Shown here: piece after piece, positions 52,498 through 61,170 of the stretch
How positions within the stretch are numbered: the first letter of the stretch is position 1
How the letters are laid out: each line of letters begins with the position of its first letter
DNA from: CAVYVZ01 sp963772065
Lineage (GTDB): Bacteria > Acidobacteriota > Vicinamibacteria > Vicinamibacterales > UBA2999
DNA: 64,000 bases
Assembly: GCA_963772065.1 (NCBI GenBank)
Contig: CAVYVZ010000002.1
Coordinates: forward strand, 419,767 to 483,766
Reading direction: 5' to 3'
Program-made: the position numbers and the translations under genes
The notes under the pieces: model-generated
Told to the model about the DNA's origin: nothing
The model's input: the letters and a program-made list of their open reading frames with translations, nothing else
Database searches by the model: none

Positions 52498-53402
52498 CGG
52501 CGGCCGGTCCCGCGCCGATAGGCGTCATCAGCCACTACAACCTCCTCGAGCGTCTGGAGCCTTCGGGTCCGGGAGAGCTGTACCGCGCCCGCGATACGCG
52601 CGCCGGCCGCACGGCCGCGATCCGGCTGCTGCCCGCCGGTTACGCCCTCGACCCGGCCGAGCGGGAGCGTTTCCTCGCCACCGCCAAATCCGTCATTGCC
52701 TTGTCGCATCCGAACGTGATCACGTTGTACGAAGCCGGGGAGCACGAAGGCCGCCTTTTCCTTGCGTTCGAATTCCTGAAGGGACAGACGCTCAGCGCCG
52801 AAATGGCCGGGCGGCCGCTGAATGTGCGCCGGGCCGTGGAGCTCGCGGTCCAGATTGCCGACGGCATCGCGGAGGCCCACGGCGCGGGGTTCATTCATGG
52901 CGGCCTCAGCCCCGAGACGGTGATCATCACCTCCAAAGGGCACGCGAAGATTCCGGCTTTCGAGCTGGCGGCGCGGGCCGGCTTTCAGCAGACGACCGAC
53001 GGCGTGCGCCTTCACGACTACGATTCGCCGGAAGAGGCGCGCGGTCAGGCCGCTGACGACCGCTCCGACATCTACTCGGTGGGCGCGGTCCTGTACGAGA
53101 TGCTCACGACGAAGCGGCCGATGCACAAGGGCGCAGCCGCCCCGAGCGCGTCGAACCCGCATGTCATCAGGGAGCTCGACGAGGTCGTGCTGCGGGCGGT
53201 TGCGCCGAACCCCGACTCTCGCATCCAGAGCGCGGCCGCATTGGCGGCGGAGCTCCGGAGCCTGGCTGCGGTTCTCGATGCGCGCGGCGGCGCCGGCGAT
53301 GAAGAGGAAGAAGAGGCCCCATCGACCAGCGTCGGAAAAGTGATTCTGATCGCGCTCGCGATCCTTGCCGTGCTCGGCTTAGTCGTGTGGCTGTTCACCT
53401 AG
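52494..53402 (+). CDS. Tail-anchored serine/threonine pseudokinase
   Basis: A 302-residue protein with a full protein-kinase fold and no catalytic residues. The beta-3 Lys is Arg (TAAIRLLP), HRDLKPEN is replaced by HGGLSPET, and DFG is AFE (KIPAFELAARAG). Structural motifs are kept: HPNVITLYEAGEHEGRLFL, YDSPEEARGQ (APE region) and DDRSDIYSVGAVLYEMLTT. The C-terminus is an acidic run followed by a membrane helix (VILIALAILAVLGLVVWLF) that ends the protein, so the kinase fold faces the cytoplasm. It overlaps the end of the convergent dehydratase gene by 24 bases. Confidence 0.85.
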   Translation: MTAAGPAPIGVISHYNLLERLEPSGPGELYRARDTRAGRTAAIRLLPAGYALDPAERERFLATAKSVIALSHPNVITLYEAGEHEGRLFLAFEFLKGQTLSAEMAGRPLNVRRAVELAVQIADGIAEAHGAGFIHGGLSPETVIITSKGHAKIPAFELAARAGFQQTTDGVRLHDYDSPEEARGQAADDRSDIYSVGAVLYEMLTTKRPMHKGAAAPSASNPHVIRELDEVVLRAVAPNPDSRIQSAAALAAELRSLAAVLDARGGAGDEEEEEAPSTSVGKVILIALAILAVLGLVVWLFT

Positions 53403-54332
53403 CGTCGGGACCAGCCGGTCCAGATCAACGTTTGCCCCGCTCACCAGCACGATGACCAGGCCCGCGTCGCCGACCTTGCCGCTGAGGATAGCCGCCACCG
53501 CGACGGCACCCGCGCCTTCGACAACCAGGTGTTCCTGCGCGAGCAGCCCCGCCATCGCGCGGGCGATCTCCTCCTCCGACACGGTGACGATCTCGTCCAC
53601 GCGGCGCTGCACGATCTCGAACGTGATCGACCCGGGCTCGAGGTTGCCGGCGAGACCGTCCGCGAGCGTCGGCTTGGGCTCGATCTCCGTGATGCGGCCG
53701 GCGCGAAGGCTCGCGGACATCGCCGTTGACGCGGCGGCTTCGACTCCGATGATGCGCACGCCGGGCGCGATCGACTTTGCCGCGATCGCCACGCCGCTGA
53801 TCAACCCGCCGCCGCCGACCGGCACTACGATGGTGGACGCCGACGGCTCGGCCTCGTATAGCTCGAGCGCGATCGTGCCGGCGCCGGCGATGACGTCCGC
53901 GTCGTTGTACGCCGACACGAACGGAACCCTTTCGTCGCGCGCGAAAGCTCGCGCCGCCCTCTCCGCTTCGTCGTAGCTCGATTCGAGATGAAGGCGCGCT
54001 CCAAGCCCAGTGATGGCGGCGAGCTTCGTCCTGGGTGCGTCGCGCGGCGCGAACACGGTCGCGGTGATGCCGAGCGCCCGCGCGGCGGTGGCCATCGCCC
54101 GGCCGTGGTTGCCCGCCGACGCGGTGACGACCCTTCGTGCGTCGAGCTGTATCAGCGCATTGAGCGCCCCGCGAATCTTGAACGAGCCGGTGCGCTGGAC
54201 ACATTCCAGCTTTAGCGCGACCGGCGTCCGCGTTGCTGATGTGAGCCAGTCGGAATGACGAAGGGGCGTCGCGTCGATCTGGCCCCGGATGCGCTGACGC
54301 GCGGCCAGAACGTCGACCATCGACGGAATCAC
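53379..54332 (-). CDS. Threonine dehydratase/serine racemase-like PLP enzyme
   Basis: A 317-residue fold-type II PLP enzyme. The PLP-binding Lys52 lies in TGSFKIRGALNAL, the substrate loop is TASAGNHGRAMA, and the phosphate loop VVPVGGGGLISGVA. These match catabolic threonine/serine dehydratases (TdcB, serine racemase). There is no ACT domain, so it is not the feedback-regulated biosynthetic IlvA type. It may deaminate threonine to 2-oxobutyrate or serine to pyruvate. The GTG start overlaps the stop of the receiver-like gene (GTGA). Confidence 0.87.
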   Translation of the reverse strand: MIPSMVDVLAARQRIRGQIDATPLRHSDWLTSATRTPVALKLECVQRTGSFKIRGALNALIQLDARRVVTASAGNHGRAMATAARALGITATVFAPRDAPRTKLAAITGLGARLHLESSYDEAERAARAFARDERVPFVSAYNDADVIAGAGTIALELYEAEPSASTIVVPVGGGGLISGVAIAAKSIAPGVRIIGVEAAASTAMSASLRAGRITEIEPKPTLADGLAGNLEPGSITFEIVQRRVDEIVTVSEEEIARAMAGLLAQEHLVVEGAGAVAVAAILSGKVGDAGLVIVLVSGANVDLDRLVPTLGEQPHD

Positions 54333-54682
54333 AAAGTCCCGGCCAGAATGGCAGGCAGCTTTTCCGAGAACGCCGATCGCGCCAGCACCTCGTCGCAGCC
54401 CGCCTCGCGCGCCGCGGCGATGACACCGGTCTGCACGTGCGACGCGTAGCCGAGGGTGCGCGTCCCGCGCAGCGCCGCGTCGTTCTTCATCGCGGCGATC
54501 GTCTCGATCGGGGCGAGCCGTGAGCTGTTGAGATCGAAGATGACGAGCGACGGGCGCTCGTCGCGGATCCGGTCGAGGACCGCACCCGGTGCCCGCTCGA
54601 AGATCACCGGCACGTTCGCCGCCTTGGCGGCCGACGAAATCTTGACGGAAAACATCAGGTCGTCAACCACGCACAAAATCAT
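54329..54682 (-). CDS. Stand-alone receiver-like protein
   Basis: A 117-residue protein with the shape of a response-regulator receiver. It opens MILCVVDDL, where two Asp form an acid pair, and has SLVIFDLNSSRL where the phosphorylated Asp would be and TLGYASHV at the Thr/Ser switch position. The conserved Lys near the end is not obvious (LARSAFSEKL). No output domain follows. It could be a divergent or phosphorylation-independent receiver. It is coupled with the dehydratase gene downstream and divergent from the metallo-hydrolase gene, with only 19 bases between starts. Confidence 0.65.
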   Translation of the reverse strand: MILCVVDDLMFSVKISSAAKAANVPVIFERAPGAVLDRIRDERPSLVIFDLNSSRLAPIETIAAMKNDAALRGTRTLGYASHVQTGVIAAAREAGCDEVLARSAFSEKLPAILAGTL

Positions 54683-54701
54683 CGGGTTACGATTGTAGTC
54701 A

Positions 54702-55355
54702 ATGATCCTCGAAGTTCGTGCCGCGCCTCCCTTCTATAAGAACGGCTTCCTCGTGTCCTGCGAGCGGACGCGCGCGGCCGCGATCGTCGACCCGGGCGAC
54801 GAGGTCGGCGAACTGCTGGCGGCAGCGCGCGACTACGACGCCGACGTTCAATACATTCTGCTGACCCACGCGCACGTGGACCACGTGTCGGGCGTCGGCA
54901 CCGCCAAGGCGGCGTTCGACGTGCCGATTCATCTGCACCGCGACGACCTCTTCCTCTACGACCGTGTATCGCAGCAGGCAGAGATGTTCGGGTTCCGCGT
55001 GAGCCCGCCCCCGCCAGTCGACGTCTTCTATGACATGACGCCGATCCCGCTCGGCGACTACGAGGTGCGCGTGCACCACACGCCAGGCCACTGTCCCGGC
55101 GGTGTGTGCCTGCAGATCGGAAAGAAAGGTGAGCCGGGTCTCGACTTGCTCGTCGGCGACACGCTGTTCGCCGGCTCGATCGGACGCACGGACCTGCCCG
55201 GCGCGGACCACGAGGTCCTGATGCGGTCGATCACGAAGGTGCTCTTGCCGCTTGGCGACGACCGCATCGTGCGCCCCGGACACGGGCCCGACACGACGAT
55301 CGGGCGCGAACGGACGACCAATCCGTTCTTACTCGAGTACCTGACGAAACGGTAA
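54702..55355 (+). CDS. MBL-fold metallo-hydrolase, glyoxalase II-like
   Basis: A 217-residue protein of the metallo-beta-lactamase fold. The metal motif is LLTHAHVDHVSG (His56, His58, Asp60, His61); further ligands are in HHTPGHCPGGV, LLVGDTLFAGSIGRTDLPG and VRPGHGPDTTIG. The GRTDLPG stretch is typical of YcbL/glyoxalase-II-like hydrolases that cleave thioesters. The Phe-Leu-x-x-Glu-rich end (TTNPFLLEYL) is also common in this group. The substrate is not known. It is followed on the opposite strand by an FHA gene. Confidence 0.86.
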   Translation: MILEVRAAPPFYKNGFLVSCERTRAAAIVDPGDEVGELLAAARDYDADVQYILLTHAHVDHVSGVGTAKAAFDVPIHLHRDDLFLYDRVSQQAEMFGFRVSPPPPVDVFYDMTPIPLGDYEVRVHHTPGHCPGGVCLQIGKKGEPGLDLLVGDTLFAGSIGRTDLPGADHEVLMRSITKVLLPLGDDRIVRPGHGPDTTIGRERTTNPFLLEYLTKR

Positions 55356-55362
55356 GTCCCTC

Positions 55363-55665
55363 TTACTTTTTTCCTTCCAGCGTGGCGACGAGTTCGAGAC
55401 GACCAATCTGAATGCGATCGCCGGGCGCAACGCGAGCTTCCGTGACGCGCGTGCCGTTCACGAACGTGCCGTTCGTGCTTTCGAGGTCCCGCACCTCGAG
55501 CTCGCCCGACGGCAAGGCCGTCAGCCGGCAATGCACCCGCGACACCAGCGGCGCGTCGACGATGAAATCCGCTCCTGTGGCCCGGCCCACGGTCCGGGCG
55601 TTGCCCGGGAGCAGGCGAAAGGTCTGCTCGGCGATACCCTCTCCGGCGGTCTGAAGAATCCACAT
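55363..55665 (-). CDS. FHA-domain protein, 100 residues
   Basis: A single forkhead-associated domain. The phosphothreonine-binding residues are in TVGRATGADFIVD, VSRVHCRL and LESTNGTFVNGTRV, the complete G-R...S-R-x-H...N-G-T-x-V-N signature. It should bind a phosphothreonine peptide in a partner. The pseudokinase nearby cannot phosphorylate, so the kinase partner is elsewhere. ATG 55665 is the first start that gives only the domain. It is 84 bases from the divergent adaptor gene. Confidence 0.85.
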   Translation of the reverse strand: MWILQTAGEGIAEQTFRLLPGNARTVGRATGADFIVDAPLVSRVHCRLTALPSGELEVRDLESTNGTFVNGTRVTEARVAPGDRIQIGRLELVATLEGKK

Positions 55666-55749
55666 GTCCGGTTCACGAACCTTTCGTCCGGGCCCGTCGT
55701 AACTCCCTAGTGGCAGGGCGCCCCTTCCGGGGCCAAGCCAGAGGTCCGG

Positions 55750-56940
55750 ATGAAGAAATCCCGCAAACTGACGATCGGTGCCGTGGCCGTCCTCGTGCTC
55801 GGCGGCGCCTACGGCCTTTCCACGCTCAACGGCGCGTCGAGCGACATCGACCCTTCCAAGCTGGCCACCGTCGAACGCGGCGTCATGCTGCGGTCGGTCG
55901 TGGCGACGGGGAAGGTCGAGCCGATCACGAAGGTCGAGATCAAATCGAAAGCGAACGGCATCATCGAGCGGCTGCACGCCGACGTCGACCAGGTCGTGCA
56001 GCCAGGGCAGGTGCTGGCCGAGCTCGACAAAGAGAATCTTACCGCACGCCTTCGCGAAGCCCGCGCCAACCTCCAGGCCTCGCAGGCCGCACGCGAAGCG
56101 GCGGTCGCCCAGTTGACGAAGAACGAGATCGAGGCGGAGTCGCCGGACGTCGAGTTTGCCCGCCGCAGCTACAGCCGCGCGCAGCAGCTCTCCGAGCAGA
56201 AGCTCGTGGCGCAGAACCAGCTCGATGACGCGCGGAGCGCGCTCGAGCAGGCAGAGAACCGGCAGCGCGCCGCGAGGACGCAGCTCCTCATCAGCCGCGC
56301 GAAGGTGGCCGAGGCCGAGGCCAACGTGGCGCAGGCGCGTGCCACGGTCGAGCGCGCCGACGAAGAGCTGGCCAACGCCACGATCAAGGCGCCAATCCGC
56401 GCGACCGTTCTCACGCGGGACGTCGAGATCGGCAGCCCCGTCTCGTCGATCCTGAATCTCGGCGCCAATGCGACCCTCGTGATGACGCTCGGCGACATCG
56501 AGAAGGTGTTCGTGCGAGGGAAGGTCGACGAAGCCGACATCGGTCGCGTGCGCCTCCGCCAAACCGCGAAGATCACCACGGAAAGTTTTCGCGAGAAGAT
56601 CTTCCAGGGACGGGTGACGCAGATCTCGCCAATCGGCGTCGAGAAGGACAACGTCACGACGTTCGAAGTCGAGGTGTCGATCGACAACCCCGGGCAAGAG
56701 CTCAAGGCGAACATGACCGCAAACGCCGAGATCATCCTCGAGCAATTCGCCGACTCGCTGCTCGTCCCGGAAGCGGCGGTCACCTTCGACGACAAGCGGA
56801 ATTCGTTTGTCGACGTCGTGGACCCGGGCGCGAAGAGCGGCCGCCGCCGCGTTCCCGTGAAGGTGGGGGTCGGCAACGGCACCAAGCTGCAGATCGTCAG
56901 CGGCGTCAAGGCCGGCGACAAAGTCGTGCTCCCCGGGTAG
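55750..56940 (+). CDS. HlyD/MacA-type periplasmic adaptor
   Basis: A 396-residue membrane-fusion protein. It has an N-terminal signal anchor (LTIGAVAVLVLGGAYGL), a lipoyl-like barrel half (VVATGKVEPITKVEIKSKAN), a long coiled-coil hairpin (residues about 95-225, rich in Glu, Ala and Gln), the second lipoyl half (ATIKAPIRATVLTRDVEIGS) and beta-barrel domains. The family joins an inner-membrane transporter to an outer-membrane channel. Two FtsX-type permeases follow at once, so it is MacA-like. No outer-membrane factor is seen. Confidence 0.88.
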   Translation: MKKSRKLTIGAVAVLVLGGAYGLSTLNGASSDIDPSKLATVERGVMLRSVVATGKVEPITKVEIKSKANGIIERLHADVDQVVQPGQVLAELDKENLTARLREARANLQASQAAREAAVAQLTKNEIEAESPDVEFARRSYSRAQQLSEQKLVAQNQLDDARSALEQAENRQRAARTQLLISRAKVAEAEANVAQARATVERADEELANATIKAPIRATVLTRDVEIGSPVSSILNLGANATLVMTLGDIEKVFVRGKVDEADIGRVRLRQTAKITTESFREKIFQGRVTQISPIGVEKDNVTTFEVEVSIDNPGQELKANMTANAEIILEQFADSLLVPEAAVTFDDKRNSFVDVVDPGAKSGRRRVPVKVGVGNGTKLQIVSGVKAGDKVVLPG

Positions 56941-56944
56941 GCCG

Positions 56945-58240
56945 ATGCGTGAAGTCCTCGCGCAGGTGCTTTCCAATCTGCGCGCCAACAAGCTCCGCAG
57001 CTTCCTGACGATGTTCGGGATCCTGTGGGGGGTCATCTCGGTGGTGGTGCTCGCGGCAACCGGCGAAGGCTTCCGCCGCGGCAACGAAAAGGTCCTGCAG
57101 GAGCTCGGCCGCAACATCGCCATCGTCTGGGGCGGCCGCACCACGATGCAGGCGGGCGGCGAGCGCGCGGGCCGCCGCATCCACCTCTCCGTCGACGATG
57201 CGAGGGCGCTCGCGCGCAACTCGAGCATGATTGCGGTGGTGAGCTGCGAGATCTCACGCGGCGGCATGAAGGTGAAGAGCGCCTACAACGCCGCGGCCCT
57301 CGGCGTGAACGGCATCGAGCCGCAGTATCAGGAGATTCGCACGATCGAGCTCGAGAAGGGCCGTCCCTTCTCCTTCGCCGACGAGCAGGAAGCCAGGCGG
57401 GTCGCGATCATCGGCGCGGATGCGACCAAGCAGCTCTTTGGCTCCCGCGACAGCATCGGCGAAACCGTGCAGATCAACGGCCTGCCGTACACCGTGATCG
57501 GAAAGATCCGCAAGAAAGATCAGGACAGCTCCTACAACGGCCCGGACAACGACAGAGTGTTCGTGCCGTTCTCCGCCATGGCGCGAGACTTTCCACGTCC
57601 CGACGTTCCGGCGGGCATCGTCTCGCAGATCATTCTCGCCCCGCACCCGTGGGCTGTCGGCCTGCTGCCCGAGGCGCTCTCCTCGCGCACCGGGCGGATC
57701 GAAGACATCGATTGGCCGCTCGAGCGCGAGATCCGGCGCGTCCTCGCCCGCCAGCATGGCTTCGATGCCGGGGATCGCGACGCGATCGCCGTGTGGGACA
57801 CGTCGCTCGAGTCGCTCATGTTCGGCCGCATGGTCCAGGCGATGAAAGACTTCTTCACCATCGTCGGCATTGTGACGCTGGCGCTCGGCGGCATCGGCGT
57901 GATGAACATCATGCTCGTCGCCGTCCGCGAGCGCACGCGCGAGATCGGCGTGCGCAAGGCGCTGGGCGCAACCACGGTCCAGATCCAGAAGCAGTTCTTC
58001 CTCGAGGGCTTCTTCCTGACGATCCTGAGCGGCGCGATCGGATTTGTCGTCGCACTCGGTCTGTGCGCGCTGGTCAATCAGCTTCCGATGCCGCCACGCT
58101 TCGTCGGCATGGTGCTCACCTGGCAGGCGGGTCTCGGCGCCGTCGTCACACTCGTCGTCATTGGCGTGAGCACGTCGACGTATCCCGCGCGGCGCGCGGC
58201 GCAGCTTCCGCCGGTTGAAGCGCTGCGGTTCGAGATGTGA
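56945..58240 (+). CDS. MacB/FtsX-type ABC transporter permease 1
   Basis: A 431-residue permease. A first membrane helix (FLTMFGILWGVISVVVLAA) precedes the MacB periplasmic core (about residues 50-270) and three C-terminal helices of the FtsX domain, with LALGGIGVMNIMLVAVRERTR and EIGVRKALGATTVQIQKQF as signature. MacB itself carries an N-terminal ATPase domain, which is missing here. It starts 4 bases after the adaptor and overlaps the next permease, so the three genes form an operon. Confidence 0.88.
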   Translation: MREVLAQVLSNLRANKLRSFLTMFGILWGVISVVVLAATGEGFRRGNEKVLQELGRNIAIVWGGRTTMQAGGERAGRRIHLSVDDARALARNSSMIAVVSCEISRGGMKVKSAYNAAALGVNGIEPQYQEIRTIELEKGRPFSFADEQEARRVAIIGADATKQLFGSRDSIGETVQINGLPYTVIGKIRKKDQDSSYNGPDNDRVFVPFSAMARDFPRPDVPAGIVSQIILAPHPWAVGLLPEALSSRTGRIEDIDWPLEREIRRVLARQHGFDAGDRDAIAVWDTSLESLMFGRMVQAMKDFFTIVGIVTLALGGIGVMNIMLVAVRERTREIGVRKALGATTVQIQKQFFLEGFFLTILSGAIGFVVALGLCALVNQLPMPPRFVGMVLTWQAGLGAVVTLVVIGVSTSTYPARRAAQLPPVEALRFEM

Positions 58241-59559
58241 TGGACAACACCGCCGTTCTCGGCGCCCCGTCCATCCCGGCACGCCGCCGGCGCGCCTTCG
58301 GCCAGCTGTTCGGCGAGATCTGCCGCGAGGCGATCGTCGGTCTGGTTCGCAATCGGGTCCGTGCGGGTCTCTCGATGCTCGGGATCTCGTGGGGCATCGT
58401 TTCGGTCGTCATGCTGCTGGCGTACGGCGAAGGCTTCAACCAGGCGCTCCTTCGCGGTTTCAAGGGCGCGTTCGGCGACGGCGTCACCGTCATGTTCCCG
58501 GGACAGACCAGCCTGCAAGCCGGCGGCGAGCGCGCGGGACGCCGCATCCGCCTGAAGATGGCCGACGCCGAGGCGGTCGGCGAGCTGCCGCTCGTCAAGG
58601 CCTGGAGCCCCGAGTTCTGGCAGGACCTGCCCGTGACGTGGGGCGTCAAGCAGGGAGCCTATCTAATCCGTGCGGCGGCGCCTTCGTACACGGTGATGCG
58701 AACACAGCCGGCATCGGCCGGCCGCTTCTTCGACGCCGAGGACGTGCGGCTGCAGCGGCGTGTCGCCTTCGTCGGCAGCGAGGTGGCGCGCAAGACGTTC
58801 GGCAACGTGGCCCCTGTCGGACAGACCATCCGCATCAAGGGGATGGCGTTCGAAGTGATCGGTGTTCAGAAGGAAAAGGTCCAGCTCTCCAACTATCAGC
58901 GGCCCGACCGGAACTGCATCTTCATCCCTTACACGACCGCAGGGCAGCTCTGGAACACCGAGTACCTGAACACGCTGATCTATCAGGCGATGGATCCCAC
59001 GCTCGACGCACGGACCGACTCACAGGTGCGAGAGCTCCTCGGCCGGCGCCACCGCTTCGATCCGAAGGACGATCGGGCGCTCCGCACGTTTGGCTCCGCC
59101 GAGGCGCAGGCGATCACCGCGGGGATCGTCCTCGGCCTGAAGCTCGTGCTCGGATTCATCGGCGTGCTCACGCTAGCGATCGGCGGAGTCGGCGTGATGA
59201 ACATCATGTTCGTGTCGGTGAACGAGCGCACCAGGGAGATCGGCCTTCGGAAGGCGCTCGGCGCACGCCGGAGCGCGATCCTGCTGCAGTTCCTGCTCGA
59301 GGGGCTCGTCACGACGTTCGCCGGAGGCGCGGCGGGCGTGCTCGTGTCGTACGCGCTCGTCTGGATGTTCAGTCCGCGGCCGTTTCTCTCGGAGCTGCTG
59401 GACGATGCCAGCCGATCGGCCGACATTCACATGGTGCTGTCGCTGGAGCTGGTGGCGATCTGCAGCTCGATCCTGATGTTCGTCGGCATCATCAGCTCGC
59501 TCGTGCCTGCGATACGCGCCGCCCGGATGGATCCGATCGAGGCGCTCAGATACGAGTAG
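58240..59559 (+). CDS. MacB/FtsX-type ABC transporter permease 2
   Basis: A 439-residue paralogue of the previous permease with the same layout: helix LSMLGISWGIVSVVMLLAYG, periplasmic core, then LAIGGVGVMNIMFVSVNERT and REIGLRKALGARRSAILLQF. The ATG at 58240 overlaps the upstream stop (TGATG); a GTG three bases earlier is in frame. Two different permeases suggest a heterodimeric transporter. The ATP-binding subunit is not within the window on either side. Its 3' end overlaps the rhomboid-like fragment by 14 bases. Confidence 0.88.
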   Translation: MDNTAVLGAPSIPARRRRAFGQLFGEICREAIVGLVRNRVRAGLSMLGISWGIVSVVMLLAYGEGFNQALLRGFKGAFGDGVTVMFPGQTSLQAGGERAGRRIRLKMADAEAVGELPLVKAWSPEFWQDLPVTWGVKQGAYLIRAAAPSYTVMRTQPASAGRFFDAEDVRLQRRVAFVGSEVARKTFGNVAPVGQTIRIKGMAFEVIGVQKEKVQLSNYQRPDRNCIFIPYTTAGQLWNTEYLNTLIYQAMDPTLDARTDSQVRELLGRRHRFDPKDDRALRTFGSAEAQAITAGIVLGLKLVLGFIGVLTLAIGGVGVMNIMFVSVNERTREIGLRKALGARRSAILLQFLLEGLVTTFAGGAAGVLVSYALVWMFSPRPFLSELLDDASRSADIHMVLSLELVAICSSILMFVGIISSLVPAIRAARMDPIEALRYE

Positions 59560-60052
59560 AGGTGTCAGCCTCGAACCAGTAGCCCAGGGCCTCTCCTGCG
59601 AGGAGCGGCGGGCCGTGGACGTCCCGCAACGCCATCAGCACGAGGGCAATCACGATCGTGGCGGCAGCTCCAACACGGATCGGCGAAGTCGCCGTCCGGG
59701 CGCACACATACCCGATCCAGGCCCCACCCAGACCGGTGACGGCGACGGATGCTCCGGCGCTGTAGGGGTGCCAGGCATAACCGGCAAGGGTCCCGACGAA
59801 TCCCGTCAGGAGGTAGACGACGAGCCATCGCCGGGTGCCAAGACGCCGTTCCATGACGGGACCCAGAATGGCCAACGCCGCGAAATTGAAGGCGATCTGG
59901 TGGAGGCCTTCAGGGTGAACGAAGAGCGGGGTGACTATTCGCCACCACTCTCCAGCCGCGAGACGCTCAGGATTCCGCCGCAGCGCGGTGAGTATCGGAG
60001 GACACGCGAACTGCAGGCCGGTGGCGATGGCCGTGACGAATGCCGTCGCATT
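59546..60052 (-). CDS. Rhomboid-like membrane protein, 5'-truncated at a sequence junction
   Basis: About 168 residues. EWWRIVTPLFVHPEGLHQIAFNFAAL is the L1-loop/helix-2 region of rhomboids. The catalytic segment that should read G-x-S-G is VTGLGGAWIGYV, so the nucleophilic Ser is missing; the His of the last helix is kept (DVHGPPLLAGEALGYW). It is therefore a rhomboid pseudoprotease as read. The frame continues upstream of 60052 into sequence that codes on the other strand, so the natural start has been lost at the junction. Confidence 0.72.
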   Translation of the reverse strand, partial: NATAFVTAIATGLQFACPPILTALRRNPERLAAGEWWRIVTPLFVHPEGLHQIAFNFAALAILGPVMERRLGTRRWLVVYLLTGFVGTLAGYAWHPYSAGASVAVTGLGGAWIGYVCARTATSPIRVGAAATIVIALVLMALRDVHGPPLLAGEALGYWFEADTSTRI

Positions 60053-60060
60053 TCCGGGGT
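60045..60060. other. Probable contig-join or recombination junction
   Basis: Two divergently oriented genes, the rhomboid-like gene to the left and a secreted-protein gene to the right, both lose their 5' ends within these bases. Left of it the gene content is acidobacterial in style, right of it actinobacterial. Confidence 0.6.
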
Positions 60061-61150
60061 GATGGGGGCAGGGCCTGCCGCCGCGCACAACTTCACCAGG
60101 AACGACGGCAACGACTCTCCGGGCAAGCTCGATATCCGGTCCGCGTCGGTGAGTCACACCCCAACGGGCGTGGTGCACACGGTCAGAACCTACGGGACAT
60201 GGGCCGCGCGGAGCCTGGGCAGCGATTCGTTCTTCATCATCCAGCTCGACAAGAACCACGGCGCCCAGGGCGTGTACGAGCGCTGCGCCTTCATCTTCTA
60301 CAACCGCCGGCTGCGTGGATCGCTGACCAACTGCGGCTCGCGGTTCATCCAGACCCTGCCCGTCGTGAAGGTCTCGGGCACCGTCGCGAGGATCACGATC
60401 CCGAGGACCCAGACGGGCAACGTCTACTGGTGGGCGACGGCGAGCCGCTGGGACGGACCGGCTCCCTGCGGGGAGGGTGCGTCGATTTCGTGCCCAACAA
60501 CTTCCCCGACCTGCTCCACGACATGATCCCGCCGGTCGTGAACATGGTGACGACGCCGCTGCGCGTCTGGCAGAGCTCGACGACCCCTGCCTTCACCTTC
60601 CCGTTCTCGGTTTCCGACGCGCATTCCGGGGTCCAGTCATGGACCGTCCAACGCCGCCCGATCGGGTCAGGACCGTGGACGATCGCTGTCTCGGGGACCG
60701 GCAGCGGGGCGCGGAGCCCCGACATCGTCGACGGCGTCGAGGGCACGAGGATGGAGTATCGAGTGGTCGCGAAGGACAGACAGGGCAACCGAAGGATCGG
60801 CCCGACGCGCCGCGTCTACATCCCGCGTGACGACGACACCCTCGCCCCGGAAGGGGTGTTCTCCGCGACCCCGACGCCCGCGAGTGACGGGGCCCCGTTC
60901 GGTGGTGGGTATTCGCAGACGGCTCGCGACGGATACATTCACGTACTCCTGGACGCCGGGATCGGATTGCCTCTTCGAACTGATCGGTCCGAAACTGGAA
61001 CGTGGGCCATCACCGTGACGCCAGATGGCGGTTCGGCGACCCCGATCGACAACACCACGGTGCCAACCGGAGACCGGCAGGTCATCTACTCGGATGACTC
61101 ACTGCGCGGCGTCCTACCTCCTTACGGTAACGATCAGGCCCGTTCGGGCT
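60056..61150 (+). CDS. Secreted beta-rich protein, 5'-truncated, several frame breaks
   Basis: The first codons GVMGAGPAAAHNF look like the end of a signal peptide whose beginning is missing. Then follow LGSDSFFIIQLDKNHGAQG and YERCAFIFYNRRLRGSL, continued after a break near 60475 by GGCVDFVPNNFPDLLHDMIP, two Ig-like repeats (VSDAHSGVQSWTVQRRP, MEYRVVAKDRQGNRR) and, after further breaks near 60950-61000 and 61110, TYSWTPGSDCLFELIGP and GTWAITVTPDGG. Similar secreted repeat proteins are known mainly from Actinobacteria. No function can be assigned. Confidence 0.55.
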
Positions 61151-61170
61151 CGACGCCGTCCTCGGCTGAC

